This document shows positions 18,979-28,655 of a DNA stretch of 64,000 bases, piece after piece. The notes below the pieces were generated by a model. The model searched no databases. It was not told where the DNA came from and saw only the letters and a program-made list of their open reading frames with translations. The stretch is from positions 134,121-198,120 of the forward strand of contig NZ_KE384000.1 in the NCBI RefSeq assembly GCF_000423305.1. Reading direction: 5' to 3'. Source of the DNA: Legionella moravica DSM 19234. GTDB taxonomy: Bacteria > Pseudomonadota > Gammaproteobacteria > Legionellales > Legionellaceae. Made by a program: the position numbers and the translations under genes. The first letter of the stretch is position 1; every line of letters starts with the position of its first letter.

Positions 18979-20142
18979 ATGGTTCAAACCAAAGGCAACA
19001 AATTCAAGACACTCTTCAAAAACATAGCCTGTACTTTTCAGGGAGGCGGCGCTTTAGGTGCGTATCAGGCAGGCGTTCTTCGCGCTTTAGATGAAGAAGG
19101 ATATTTCCCTGACTGGTATATAGGTACCTCAATAGGAGCAATTAATGCCGCGATAGCAGCAGGCAATCCCGAACACATACGTATTGAAAAGTTGTATCAA
19201 TTCTGGGAATCCATCGCTACGCCCACCAATATAAACGACACCTTATTACCCAATGATCCGGACAGTCGGAAAATCCATCATTTATTAGCAGCTCATTCAG
19301 CCTTTCTTTTGGGACAGCCTGGTTTTTTTACACCTCGATTTCCGCCACCAAATTGGGGATGGCATAAAAACCCGGATAAAATCAGCTACTACGATACTTC
19401 GCCTCTGCGCAGTACCCTTGAACGATTTATTGATTTCGATCGAATTAACAATAAAAAAGTCACTCGATTGTGTGTTGGGGCAGTAGAAATCAGTTCGGGT
19501 ACAATGATCTATTTTGACTCGCTCAATCAAAAAATTGGTCCTGAGCATATTATAGCCAGTGGCGCTCTACCCCCTGGATTCCCTGCTGTTGAAATCGAAG
19601 GAAAATTTTATTGGGATGGAGGTATCTCCAATAACACTCCTATAAGTTATTTTTTATCCAGTGAACAGCGTAAAAATGTATTGTGCTTTATGGTGCATTT
19701 ATTCGATTCCTTTGGGTTAAATCCTACGACGCTTGATGAGGTGTTAAAACGCAAAAAGGATATTGAATATTCCAGTCGGTTTACTAAAACCGTTCAACTT
19801 TATAAACAAATCCACACCTTGAAAAACACCATCCATATGTTGTCCCATTTCGTGCCCAAAGAGAAAAAATCAGATCCTAAAATCAAACTCTGCGTTTCCA
19901 GAGGACATCAGTCCACAATATCTTTGGTTCGCTTCTTATACAGACATGACGAAACCGAATTGTCTACAAAAGACACTGAATTTTCATCTAAATCAGTCCA
20001 TGAGCGTTTGGCTAACGGATACCATGATGGAACAAAAGCAATACAAAAATCGCCCTGGCTCAAGCCAGTTCCTGCGACTGAAGGAATTGCATTATACGAT
20101 ATGTCGGATTTAAGAACCTTAGAGGAGAAGCATGATGAATAA
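18979..20142 (+). CDS. patD: Patatin-like phospholipase PatD
   Basis: A 387-residue patatin-family lipid acyl hydrolase. The oxyanion loop [13 protein letters not shown] is at about 17-29, the nucleophile elbow GTSIGA (Ser at about 51) follows, and the catalytic Asp is in YWDGGISN near 213. No signal peptide. It lies between bdhA and an acetoacetate-decarboxylase-like gene, the start of which overlaps its last codons. The bdhA-patD operon has been reported to matter for amoeba infection. The substrate here is unproven; a link to PHB granules or host lipids is inference. Confidence 0.9.
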   Translation: MVQTKGNKFKTLFKNIACTFQGGGALGAYQAGVLRALDEEGYFPDWYIGTSIGAINAAIAAGNPEHIRIEKLYQFWESIATPTNINDTLLPNDPDSRKIHHLLAAHSAFLLGQPGFFTPRFPPPNWGWHKNPDKISYYDTSPLRSTLERFIDFDRINNKKVTRLCVGAVEISSGTMIYFDSLNQKIGPEHIIASGALPPGFPAVEIEGKFYWDGGISNNTPISYFLSSEQRKNVLCFMVHLFDSFGLNPTTLDEVLKRKKDIEYSSRFTKTVQLYKQIHTLKNTIHMLSHFVPKEKKSDPKIKLCVSRGHQSTISLVRFLYRHDETELSTKDTEFSSKSVHERLANGYHDGTKAIQKSPWLKPVPATEGIALYDMSDLRTLEEKHDE

Positions 20143-20875
20143 AGCTGATGTGGTAAAAAATGCATTTGCAATGCCCTTTACCTGTCCATCTTATCCACGA
20201 GGTCCTTATCGTTTTATTAACAGAGAATACTTCATTATCACTTATGAAACAGATATGGATTTGCTGCGTGAAATCGTTCCAGCTCCTTTGGAAGTAACCG
20301 AACCATTAGTCAAATTCGAGTTCATCAGAATGCCTGACTCTACAGGCTTTGGTAATTACACCGAATCAGGCCAAGTCATTCCGGTAAGGTATCAAGGTAA
20401 AACAGGCGCTTACACCCATGCTATGTATCTTGACGATCAACCCCCAATAGCCGGTGGTCGTGAAATTTGGGGGTTCCCTAAAAAACTGGCTCAACCCAAA
20501 CTGCAAGTTGTCAACGAAACATTGCTGGGGACTTTAGAATATGGACCTTGTCGGATTGCAACCGCAACCATGGGTTATAAATACGAATCCCTTGATGTAA
20601 AAAAAATTGAGGAATCAATGGCGTCTGCAAATTATTTACTAAAAATCATTCCTCATGTAGACGGCACCACAAGAATTTGCGAATTAGTTGAATACCATCT
20701 GATTGATATTACTGTTAAAGGCGCCTGGCAAGGACCAGCACAAATTGAACTAGCGCATCATGCTCTGGCCCCGGTAGCCAGCCTTCCAGTGCGTAAAATA
20801 ATAAACGCCGTTCATATACTATCGGATTTGACGTTACCCTATGGAACAGTTGTTCATGATTATTTAACCAGATAA
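20135..20875 (+). CDS. Acetoacetate decarboxylase family protein
   Basis: A 246-residue protein (ATG 20135; ATG 20132 is equally open) matching acetoacetate decarboxylases. [13 protein letters not shown] near residue 108 contains the Lys pair whose second member forms the Schiff base in the clostridial enzyme. Glu and Arg residues around [11 protein letters not shown] and YEPAPL-like segments fit the pocket. It would turn acetoacetate, the product of BdhA, into acetone and CO2, or hydrolyse a related keto acid. The start overlaps the end of patD, so translation is probably coupled. Confidence 0.85.
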   Translation: MNKADVVKNAFAMPFTCPSYPRGPYRFINREYFIITYETDMDLLREIVPAPLEVTEPLVKFEFIRMPDSTGFGNYTESGQVIPVRYQGKTGAYTHAMYLDDQPPIAGGREIWGFPKKLAQPKLQVVNETLLGTLEYGPCRIATATMGYKYESLDVKKIEESMASANYLLKIIPHVDGTTRICELVEYHLIDITVKGAWQGPAQIELAHHALAPVASLPVRKIINAVHILSDLTLPYGTVVHDYLTR

Positions 20876-20996
20876 TCCTTTACTAATCAGGCCAATCGTA
20901 GCGAAAAACTTTAAAGTAAATGCTCTGATGGCTCGGAGTAGATTGAACGGCTTGTAACAGGATACTATATAACGAAACGTTTCAGGATGATAAAAG

Positions 20997-21902
20997 ATGC
21001 TAATAATTTTGGGATATATTGTCATATTGCTTTGTGTGTTTGGTGGATTCGCTCTTGCAGGAGGCCATTTAGCTGCAGTATTTCAACCGCTGGAACTGCT
21101 TATCATTGGAGGAGCAGCAGTCGGGGCATTTATAGTTGGCAATAATGGCTCAGTAATTAAAGCCGTTCTTAAATCACTGCCAGGTATTTTTCGGGGCCAG
21201 AAAACATCAAAAGCGGTTTTTATCGATTTACTGGCACTCCTGTACAATCTATTAAACAAAGCGCGACAACAAGGCTTGATGTCTCTTGAAAACGATATTG
21301 ATGAGCCAGAAAACAGTCCCATTTTCGGTGGTTACCCCTTATTAATGGCAAATCATCATATTATCGAATTTATTTGTGATTATTTACGATTAATCATCAC
21401 GTCCAATATGCAACCCTTTCAACTGGAAGCTCTAATGGATATGGAAATTGAATCGCATCATGAAGAAGAAATGATTCCAGCTAACTCCATTACCAAGCTT
21501 GCAGACGCCATGCCTGCTTTTGGTATTGTAGCGGCGGTACTGGGTGTAGTTCACACTATGGAATCGATCAGTTTACCGCCTTCAGAACTTGGAGTTTTAA
21601 TTGCTCATGCCCTGGTCGGTACCTTTTTAGGTATTTTATTAGGTTATGGCTTCATAGGCCCTATTGCCACAGCAATGGAACAACGTGCAAACCAAACACA
21701 ACTCATGCTCCAATGCATTAAAGTAACTATTTTAGCAAGTTTACACAATAATCCCCCAATTATTGCGGTGGAATTTGGCCGAAAAGTACTGTTCTCATCA
21801 CAACGACCTTCCTTTAATCAATTAAATGAAGAAATCAAAAATGGAAAGTCGTCTGCGGCTGCCGCTACTTCTACAGAAACTACTGAACCAACTCCAAGCT
21901 AG
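20997..21902 (+). CDS. motA: Flagellar motor stator protein MotA
   Basis: A 301-residue inner-membrane stator subunit. Four membrane helices are visible: about 1-22, 31-49, about 175-197 (AMPAFGIVAAVLGVVHTM) and about 205-228 (LIAHALVGTFLGILLGYGFIGP). The cytoplasmic loop between helices 2 and 3 carries the charged residues that contact FliG, and the conserved proline sits before helix 3. It pairs with motB nine bases downstream. Length is normal. Confidence 0.94.
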   Translation: MLIILGYIVILLCVFGGFALAGGHLAAVFQPLELLIIGGAAVGAFIVGNNGSVIKAVLKSLPGIFRGQKTSKAVFIDLLALLYNLLNKARQQGLMSLENDIDEPENSPIFGGYPLLMANHHIIEFICDYLRLIITSNMQPFQLEALMDMEIESHHEEEMIPANSITKLADAMPAFGIVAAVLGVVHTMESISLPPSELGVLIAHALVGTFLGILLGYGFIGPIATAMEQRANQTQLMLQCIKVTILASLHNNPPIIAVEFGRKVLFSSQRPSFNQLNEEIKNGKSSAAAATSTETTEPTPS

Positions 21903-21911
21903 AGCCTGACT

Positions 21912-22850
21912 ATGACTGACATAAATGATATTAGTGATTCAACCAATGACGATCTTGGCGATAAAAAGGAGAAGAAGGAAAAAAAGGAGAAACATTCTAC
22001 TCAGCCGATTATCCGAAAAATAAGCAAACAAAAACACCAACATCACGGGGGATCCTGGAAAATCGCTTATGCTGACTTTGTTACCGCAATGATGGCATTT
22101 TTCTTGTTAATGTGGTTAGTTTCTTCTTTAAATAAAGCGCAAAAAGCCGGTATTTCTGAATATTTCAAACAGCCTATGAAAGTCGCCTTATTTGGTGGAG
22201 AAAGTTTAGGCAACCGACAAATTAACGTTAAAGGAGGCGGTCCCAACATCGAACAAAGTGATGGGCAGGTTTCTGCCAATAATAAACCACTTAATAATCA
22301 AAAAACGAGTCAAAATAAAGATGTTATTGACTTGAATAAAGCGGAATTGAAAAAACTTGAAGAACTCAAATCAGAAATTAATCTGAGTATTGAACATGAT
22401 CCTGCTCTTGCTGGATTAAAAAAACAATTGTTAATGGATGTCGTTTCAGATGGCTTGAGGATCCAGCTTATTGATAATCAAAAAAGACCCATGTTTGATG
22501 TGGGATCTGATAAAATTAATCCTGAAATTGAACCTATTCTTGCCAACATAGTGAAATTAATCAATTCAGTCCCTAATAAAATAACCATTCAAGGGCATAC
22601 CGATGCAAGCCCGTACCATAACCCAGATGAACTGGAATACACCAACTGGGAATTATCCGCCCAAAGAGCAAATGCAGCACGGCGAGCATTGATTAAAGCA
22701 GGGATGAACGAAGATAAAGTAATGACCGTTTCCGGATTCTCCTCTACCGTTCTTTTGGATAAAACCAATCCATTAAATCCTGAAAATCGACGAATCAGTA
22801 TTATAGTAATGAAAAAAGGGGCTGAAGATAAAATTAAGACCAATAAATAA
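21912..22850 (+). CDS. motB: Flagellar motor stator protein MotB
   Basis: A 312-residue stator subunit. A Lys/Glu-rich cytoplasmic start (about 15-45) leads to one membrane helix, IAYADFVTAMMAFFLLMW, with the proton-carrying Asp. After a linker comes an OmpA-like peptidoglycan-binding domain (about 190-305) with IQGHTDASPY and LSAQRANAARRAL. MotA and MotB together form the ion channel that drives the flagellum. Confidence 0.95.
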   Translation: MTDINDISDSTNDDLGDKKEKKEKKEKHSTQPIIRKISKQKHQHHGGSWKIAYADFVTAMMAFFLLMWLVSSLNKAQKAGISEYFKQPMKVALFGGESLGNRQINVKGGGPNIEQSDGQVSANNKPLNNQKTSQNKDVIDLNKAELKKLEELKSEINLSIEHDPALAGLKKQLLMDVVSDGLRIQLIDNQKRPMFDVGSDKINPEIEPILANIVKLINSVPNKITIQGHTDASPYHNPDELEYTNWELSAQRANAARRALIKAGMNEDKVMTVSGFSSTVLLDKTNPLNPENRRISIIVMKKGAEDKIKTNK

Positions 22851-22991
22851 AGACATCATTACGAATGCAATGAGGGATCTCCTGAAAGCAGCACTGGGCC
22901 AATTTTGAGGATGGATCCCATCTTTTGCGAGGATGTCTTACAAAAAACCATCACCGTTCAGAAATGCAAACATTAACAAGTCATCAAAACG

Positions 22992-23750
22992 TTAAAACGC
23001 TCCCAATTCACTATGCGGCAAAGCGATGGATGCAAGACTCATCTCTTTTTTATCGAAACATAATATCTTCAACTGGCCTGAAACATTGACCCAGGAAAAT
23101 TTATCATAAGGTGCATCTGCGGTTGATCGATAAGAAGACATCCCCCCCCTCTCTAACACGCTATTCAGTTCATCTAATAAATAAGAAGCAAAAGAATGAT
23201 TATTGTATCGCGTGTTAACGTCCATAAAGAAATGGGACAAATTAAGAAGTATTAAATCAATAGAGTCTAAGATCTTTATTTGCCTGCTGAGCTCTTCTGC
23301 TTTTTCCAATCCATCACCCCCATGTCGCCAACCAGTCAACCACCCGGATTGATGACGCGGATGTTCACCTGATCTGGTGTGCGACGCATAACATTCTTTG
23401 GCAAGAACCACCGCGTTTTTAATGTGATCAATAACACTCAGATTGGAATCTGAACTACTTTCCTCACTCATATTTTCCTGATGTTCCATAAAAAATTGAT
23501 GATTAAAACGACTAGGACGTCTATGGTGAAGAATCGGTCTTGATTGAGTAGGATGGGATAGGCGCGTTGCTGTTTGAATGGTCGTATGTTCCGGTTGATG
23601 GGTCACATCCGTTTCTTTTTGTTCTGCGGCTACTAAAGCTGAAATTTTTGCCAACAATAACTCATCTCGTTTCTTGGCAACTAATCCTTGTGGAATATTA
23701 AAATTGTTATCAACACAATCAGATGCTGTATTTTTTCCCTCGTGGCCCAT
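22992..23750 (-). CDS. Hypothetical protein, possible effector
   Basis: A 252-residue soluble protein with ATG at 23750 and AAGGAG five bases upstream. It has a His/Gln/Arg-rich middle (about 60-95), a Ser-rich acidic patch (MSEESSSDSNLS, about 93-104) and then a helical C-terminal half. No signal peptide, membrane helix or catalytic motif is visible. Its composition resembles Legionella effectors; that is inference only. It is alone between motB and the lipid cluster. Confidence 0.6.
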   Translation of the reverse strand: MGHEGKNTASDCVDNNFNIPQGLVAKKRDELLLAKISALVAAEQKETDVTHQPEHTTIQTATRLSHPTQSRPILHHRRPSRFNHQFFMEHQENMSEESSSDSNLSVIDHIKNAVVLAKECYASHTRSGEHPRHQSGWLTGWRHGGDGLEKAEELSRQIKILDSIDLILLNLSHFFMDVNTRYNNHSFASYLLDELNSVLERGGMSSYRSTADAPYDKFSWVNVSGQLKILCFDKKEMSLASIALPHSELGAF

Positions 23751-23833
23751 AGTAACTCCTTATCCCTAAGTAACTGACTCACTCATTTAAATTAATATGA
23801 CTTAACTACGAAATAATCATATAGCCTCTATTT

Positions 23834-24493
23834 TCAGTATGCAACCTCACGACTCCATCTTGATTGGGTTAATTTTATTTCACTGGAAATTTTATCCAGG
23901 CGATTAAAACAGGTGATGATGGAACCTAAAGCAATCACATACAAACCGCAATAAATGATGGGAAAGTGACCATTCATCAAATAAACCACGTATTGCACTA
24001 CAGCACATAAAGAACACACAAACATCCGATGCTGTTTGGCCATAGGGCCGCTAAAATAAGTTTTGGTTCCGAGAGAACGCCCTAACACTCGTATATAGGC
24101 AGTCATCATTGAAATCACCACGCAAAGCCAACCAAGCTGAACAGCAAATGGCATATTTTGAACCGAATAACTAAAACCAAGAATGATAAATAAATCCGCA
24201 AATCGATCCGGCAAATCATTGAAGATATCCCCTAAACTGGATTTCTTTTTATATTCTACCGCTACCATTCCATCAAAAAGATTACACAGTAATCTCATTT
24301 GAATAAAAAAAACGGCAACCAACAATAAAAGGGGATAATTAAATGAATAATAAAAAGCAATGAATGCCAGTAAAGACATAAAAATACTAAGGATTGAAAT
24401 TTGGTTCGGTGTTATCTGAGTTTTTGCCAATACGTTTGCAATTGCTTGAGCCCAGGAGGTATTGCGCGAGTTAATTTCTCTTCGTTCATTCAT
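23834..24493 (-). CDS. CDP-alcohol phosphatidyltransferase family protein
   Basis: A 219-residue membrane protein with about six helices. The CDP-alcohol motif DG(x)2AR(x)8G(x)3D(x)3D is present in altered form at 74-96: DGMVAVE..., with Val79 where Arg is usual and Asn92 where Asp is usual, while Asp74, Gly88 and Asp96 are kept. A subfamily with DGMVA and NDLPDR is, as I recall, found beside a CdsA-like and a PlsC-like gene in other bacteria, as here. It probably attaches a head group to CDP-diacylglycerol or acts on a related lipid. Third gene of the cluster. Confidence 0.75.
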   Translation of the reverse strand: MNERREINSRNTSWAQAIANVLAKTQITPNQISILSIFMSLLAFIAFYYSFNYPLLLLVAVFFIQMRLLCNLFDGMVAVEYKKKSSLGDIFNDLPDRFADLFIILGFSYSVQNMPFAVQLGWLCVVISMMTAYIRVLGRSLGTKTYFSGPMAKQHRMFVCSLCAVVQYVVYLMNGHFPIIYCGLYVIALGSIITCFNRLDKISSEIKLTQSRWSREVAY

Positions 24494-24526
24494 TGTCTTG
24501 ATATCCCTATGTCGTCTGCTAAAAAA

Positions 24527-25171
24527 CTATTCCCATTCGCGTTCCGGAATTTCCAATTTTAATGCATCAAATGAATTTCGTACGGTATCAACCATATGGG
24601 AAAATTCGACACGGCTTCCCAAAAAAGGTTCACCAACGATGACATCAATTACAAATGGAACCAGCAATCGCTCGTCTTTGGGTAAGGATTTACCCAGGCC
24701 ATAAATATAAATAGGGTATACTGGAATATCAGGATTTGCGCTAAGCAAATGAGCGATCCCTTTTTTTATCTCACTCATTTTTTCAGGTTCCCCTCGTGAA
24801 CCTTCAGGATAAAAAATAATAATCTTTTGTTCATTAATTGCTTCCTGAACTTTAAGAAACGGATCAATTTTATTTTTACCACTGTTGCGGGGTATTGGAA
24901 TAATGCCAATAATTTTTTGTGAAAACCACGAAAGAATTGGCTTTTTTAAAAAGTAGTCTGCAGCAGCAACAGGTTGCATTATGTTCTGTAATTTCCAGCG
25001 GAACAAACTCATTAAGACCATGGTGTCGAGATGAGAATTATGATTCGCAACGATAATAGCAGGTCCCTGAAGCGGCAAGCGCTCCCTGTGTGAGACATTC
25101 AATCCAAGAATCACATAGATAAAAGGGCGAATAAACAATTGGTAAAAGATAAATCTCAGTACCGTATTCAT
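24527..25171 (-). CDS. 1-acylglycerol-3-phosphate acyltransferase (PlsC family)
   Basis: A 214-residue acyltransferase with one N-terminal membrane helix (about 4-24). The catalytic H(x)4D is in ANHNSHLD (His44, Asp49). The phosphate-binding block is FYPEGSRGEPEKM (about 114-126), and PVYPIYIYGLGK comes later. It would acylate lysophosphatidic acid to phosphatidic acid. Its ATG overlaps the stop of the CdsA-like gene by one base, so they form a coupled operon. Confidence 0.85.
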   Translation of the reverse strand: MNTVLRFIFYQLFIRPFIYVILGLNVSHRERLPLQGPAIIVANHNSHLDTMVLMSLFRWKLQNIMQPVAAADYFLKKPILSWFSQKIIGIIPIPRNSGKNKIDPFLKVQEAINEQKIIIFYPEGSRGEPEKMSEIKKGIAHLLSANPDIPVYPIYIYGLGKSLPKDERLLVPFVIDVIVGEPFLGSRVEFSHMVDTVRNSFDALKLEIPEREWE

Positions 25172-26103
25172 CAGTAGTAAAAATACCTCATAAAATGAAA
25201 AAATAATGGCGCTGTATAGATTACACTGTCCATACGATCCAGAATTCCTCCGTGTCCGGGAAGTAACTGACCGGTATCCTTGAGCCCCAGATCGCGCTTT
25301 ACAGCAGACATTGTCAAATCACCAATAAAACCCGAAACCGAGATAATTAACCCGGCAATCAAAGCCATATACCAATTAAATGGAGTTAGATATGGTGCCA
25401 GTGCCATCGCAAGAATAGTAGTGGTAAAAACACCGCCTAAAAAACCTGCCACTGTTTTATTCGGACTGATTTCCGGAATAATTTTACGCTTCCCCAGAGA
25501 CTTTCCCCAAACGTATTGACTGATGTCATTTAACTGGGTCAATACGATAAGATATACAATCAGGCTAATCCCCTTGTTTTGCCAATCTTCATCATCAGGA
25601 AGTACCCCTAGATAGGCGATATGAGACAAACAAAATACGGTCATCATGACGCCCCACTGCATCGTTCCAGATGCTTTTAAAAAACCCTTGGTCTGCTTTA
25701 AAGTAACCATGCGCATCGGCATCAGCAAGAACATAAAAATGGGAATAAAAATTATAAACATGCCATACCAGTGAATCGCAATCCAGTAATATTGCAAGGG
25801 AATAGAAATATAAGCGATAAATATAATGCGCCGATCAACCTTACGCGTTGGAATAATGGTCATGTATTCTTTTAGCGCGAGATAACTGACAAAACCAAAA
25901 AAACACAACATCAAAGTGGTATTAATTGCCAAAGCCATAATGAGCAAAATGATCATTATCCACCAGGACTGCATGCGCTTATCCAGCTCAATCCAACTGG
26001 AAGTTGCCAAACGGGGCTTAAGAAGAAAAAGAATCAGAGTGCTTAACGACAACAAAACAAGCAAAGAAACAAACGAATAAATGTTGGCACTACTTAAATG
26101 CAT
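25171..26103 (-). CDS. Phosphatidate cytidylyltransferase (CdsA family)
   Basis: A 310-residue polytopic membrane protein with about eight helices. The CdsA signature is near the C-terminus: SAVKRDLGLKDTGQLLPGHGG and ILDRMDS. The ISPNKTVAGFLGG segment near 210 is also typical. It makes CDP-diacylglycerol from CTP and phosphatidic acid. It is the first gene of a three-gene cluster whose products cover acylation, CDP activation and head-group transfer. It is probably an accessory set, as the housekeeping cdsA is normally elsewhere. Confidence 0.85.
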   Translation of the reverse strand: MHLSSANIYSFVSLLVLLSLSTLILFLLKPRLATSSWIELDKRMQSWWIMIILLIMALAINTTLMLCFFGFVSYLALKEYMTIIPTRKVDRRIIFIAYISIPLQYYWIAIHWYGMFIIFIPIFMFLLMPMRMVTLKQTKGFLKASGTMQWGVMMTVFCLSHIAYLGVLPDDEDWQNKGISLIVYLIVLTQLNDISQYVWGKSLGKRKIIPEISPNKTVAGFLGGVFTTTILAMALAPYLTPFNWYMALIAGLIISVSGFIGDLTMSAVKRDLGLKDTGQLLPGHGGILDRMDSVIYTAPLFFHFMRYFYY

Positions 26104-26231
26104 ATTCGATCCATCAAATCCTTATGGTGAGATGTGTCTGCCGACAATGTCGCCTGGTACATCATTCCGTTATCACTCATCCATATTAGGGGGTACAAAG
26201 TAAATGTCAACTGTTCAAACCAAACTAACTC

Positions 26232-26491
26232 GGTACATGACAAAAAAATCAGTCTTGCCCGCACAGGCGGGCAACCATTCATCAAAATAAACCGATGCCA
26301 AAGAGCTACGCCAGGTTTAAACTCTCTTTTAACTCGCTGAAACACCCCATATCACCTCCTTTGTACATGACAAACAACCTGTCTTGCCCGCGTAGGCGGG
26401 CAACCATTCATCAAAATAAACCGATGCCAAAGAGCTACGCCAGGTTTAAACTCTCTTTTAACTCGCTGAAACACTCCATATCACCTCCTTT
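26232..26491. repeat. Two tandem ~130-bp direct repeats with REP palindromes
   Basis: Copies lie at 26232-26361 and 26362-26491, nearly identical. Each begins TACATGACAAA, contains a GCCCGC...GCGGGC palindrome after CTTG, and ends in TATCACCTCCTTT. No gene product is supported; the short frames over this stretch simply follow the repeat. The tandem copy points to local duplication. Confidence 0.8.
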
Positions 26492-26570
26492 TGGCGTTCG
26501 AGACGATATGATTTGAAGAGTGTATCAACGAGTTATCTCAACGTACTGCAGTGCCAAATGATAAATGGTT

Positions 26571-26692
26571 GCCCGCCTGCGCGGGCAAGACAGTTTTTTT
26601 TGTCCCATACGCAGTCATGCCCACCTAGGCAAGACAGATTTTTTTTGTCCTGTACGCAGTCATGCCCGCGCTAGCAAGATAGTTTTTTTGTC
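26571..26692. repeat. Three tandem ~46-bp REP-like units
   Basis: Units start at 26571, 26619 and 26664. Each has a GC-rich half-palindrome starting GCCC, then AAGA(C/T)AG, a run of seven to eight T and GTC; the first two continue through a GTACGCAGTCAT-like segment. The palindrome plus T-run of the first unit would work as a terminator on the plus strand. The orientation is opposite to that in the repeats at 26232-26491. The rest of 26104-26978 shows no gene. Confidence 0.7.
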
Positions 26693-26978
26693 ATTTTGGG
26701 AACACAAGTAATCAGATATCCTAAAATCATCGAACGTAACCAAACCAGGGTGTAGCGACTTAATTACCTCATTAAGGTTCAATCCTTGATTTTTAATTTA
26801 ATACTCTTCATAGTGCGAAGGGCTAAGATATAGCCATTATGGCCGAAGACATCCCGGGGCTGTTGACCATTCCAAGTTCGACGTTCCGCGACGTTGAGAA
26901 TTAATTGATAAATGGTTAACACACTCTGGCATGGATAATCAAAGTAACACTACATCATTAGATCAAGGAGTACTCTAT

Positions 26979-28043
26979 ATGGGCAATACAATCCGTTTAG
27001 CATTTGCACTACTGTTTAGCGTCCCCTCTGTTTTATTTGCAGCAGATACGCTTATTTTTGCAATCGATATTATTCGTCATGGTGATAGAACACCGATTAC
27101 TCTTTTGCCGACTGTTCCGCATCAATGGCCAGAAGGGCCAGGTCAATTAACCGCCAAAGGCATGCAACAAGAATACAACCTGGGTGTAGCGTTCAGAAAA
27201 AAATACATCGAACAAACTCATCTGTTGCCTGAACACTATGAATATGGAACTCTTTACGTTCGTTCTACTGATTATGAGCGCACTCTGATGAGCGCCCAAT
27301 CCTTACTATTAGGTCTCTACCCACAGGGAACCGGGCCAAAGACCACAGAATCTTCATCACCCGCATTGCCTAATGGCTTTCAACCCATTCCGATTTTTAG
27401 TGCCCCATCGAAATACGATGAGATCATTTTGCAGCGTTTAAGCCGTGAAGAACACGAAAAACTCATGCAACAATATGTCTATTCCAACAAAAATTGGCAA
27501 CAAAAAAATGAAGCACTCAAAAATAAATACCCACTCTGGAGCCAATTAACCGGATACACGATCAAATCATTAAACGATCTGCAACCACTTGGAGATACAC
27601 TGTATATTCACCAGATTCATAATGCACCGATGCCTGCCGGATTAAGTGCTGAGGATCTTGAAACCATAATTAGTGCCAGTAATTGGGCATTTATGGCTCA
27701 GGAGCGGCCCAAAGAGGTAGCCAAAGCCTACAGCACCAAAATAATGACCAACATAGCAAAGTTTCTAGAGACAGGCAGTAAGCAGAGCTCAAAACTCAAA
27801 TACGTCTTACTATCTGCCCATGATACGACTGTTGCAGGAGCATTGAGCTTTTTAGGTGCGCCATTAGACAATCCACCACCCTATGCCTCAAACCTCAATT
27901 TTTCGCTCTATGAAAGCGGTAGCAATTATTATACGGTTCAGGTTACCTACAACAATGAGCCCGTTACTATACCCGCGTGTGGCGGTACAGTATGTGAATT
28001 ACAACAGTTCATCCAGTTAATTAATAACTCAAAAGATGAATAA
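26979..28043 (+). CDS. Secreted histidine acid phosphatase (Map-like)
   Basis: A 354-residue protein from the ATG at 26979, with AAGGAG eight bases ahead; the earlier start at 26931 would hide the signal peptide. The signal peptide ends ...VPSVLFAA. The mature start has the phosphohistidine motif RHGDRTP, and the distal acid is in LSAHDTTVAG. The length matches Legionella major acid phosphatase Map, a type II-secreted tartrate-sensitive enzyme; whether this is Map itself or a paralogue cannot be settled here. A bidirectional terminator follows. Confidence 0.88.
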   Translation: MGNTIRLAFALLFSVPSVLFAADTLIFAIDIIRHGDRTPITLLPTVPHQWPEGPGQLTAKGMQQEYNLGVAFRKKYIEQTHLLPEHYEYGTLYVRSTDYERTLMSAQSLLLGLYPQGTGPKTTESSSPALPNGFQPIPIFSAPSKYDEIILQRLSREEHEKLMQQYVYSNKNWQQKNEALKNKYPLWSQLTGYTIKSLNDLQPLGDTLYIHQIHNAPMPAGLSAEDLETIISASNWAFMAQERPKEVAKAYSTKIMTNIAKFLETGSKQSSKLKYVLLSAHDTTVAGALSFLGAPLDNPPPYASNLNFSLYESGSNYYTVQVTYNNEPVTIPACGGTVCELQQFIQLINNSKDE

Positions 28044-28049
28044 AAAAAG

Positions 28050-28077
28050 AGAAGCAAACATCGCTGTTTGCTTCTTT
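28050..28077. terminator. Bidirectional terminator
   Basis: GAAGCAAACA-TCGC-TGTTTGCTTC (28051-28074), flanked by TTTG on the plus strand and a long T-run on the minus strand (the A-run at 28042-28048). It separates the convergent phosphatase and 28103-28639 genes. Confidence 0.8.
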
Positions 28078-28102
28078 GAGAACTTCTGACCCGTCAGGTT
28101 AT

Positions 28103-28639
28103 TTAGAATCCTTGACCTACACAACTGGCGCAGTAACTGTCAATAAACAAAGCAACCTGATCCAGATGTTTCATGGGTATTACATTGTTTTCACCAGGTA
28201 AAATCTGAGCAATGTAGGTCATAGTCCGCGTTTTAGGGTTATATGAAGGCTCAGACAACTGAACTATGATGTTGACTTGGTTGCTCTTCAGTAAATGCAC
28301 ATTCAGGGCACTCAGGGCTGCATTGGGCGCCACTTTATTAAAACCATTGGGATTATTATTACTTATCCACTGATTAACGAATTGTGCTGTAGGGTATACT
28401 CCTGTAACTCGATTTGGTCTATCAGAAAAATAGTGAACGTATTCACCGGTATTCTTAAGTTTCAATTGATAAAAACCAGCTTTTCCTGTGATAGGTATTA
28501 ATGATCCGGATTGACCTGTTTGCACAAACATGTAGTTCAATGGGACTTTTTTAGACTGGGTTGTGGGCGATTGGGCCTGAGCAAAGGGTGATACAAGTAC
28601 GGTGGCCAGCGCAAACAACCCGATTAATAATCTGTTCAT
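28103..28639 (-). CDS. Secreted hypothetical protein
   Basis: A 178-residue protein with a clear signal peptide (MNRLLIGLFALATVLVSPFAQAQ, cleavage after about residue 22) and a beta-rich mature domain of about 155 residues ending in a CASC pair near the C-terminus. It may be periplasmic or sent out by type II secretion. I do not recognise the family. It starts 16 bases after the stop of the membrane-protein gene at 28656, on the same strand. Confidence 0.75.
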   Translation of the reverse strand: MNRLLIGLFALATVLVSPFAQAQSPTTQSKKVPLNYMFVQTGQSGSLIPITGKAGFYQLKLKNTGEYVHYFSDRPNRVTGVYPTAQFVNQWISNNNPNGFNKVAPNAALSALNVHLLKSNQVNIIVQLSEPSYNPKTRTMTYIAQILPGENNVIPMKHLDQVALFIDSYCASCVGQGF

Positions 28640-28655
28640 CTTGTTCTCCTGTTGA

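Noticed and set aside
20905-20935. Sigma-28 (FliA) promoter for motAB
   Set aside because: TAAAGTAA is present but the -10 part (GCTCGGAG) does not match GCCGATAA.
26094-26516. Several short frames of 68-83 residues
   Set aside because: They follow the direct repeats on both strands (identical KSYARFKLSFNSLKH stretches) and are artefacts of the repeats.
26232-26692. Possible CRISPR array
   Set aside because: The repeats are directly adjacent or have identical intervening sequence; there are no unique spacers and no cas genes.
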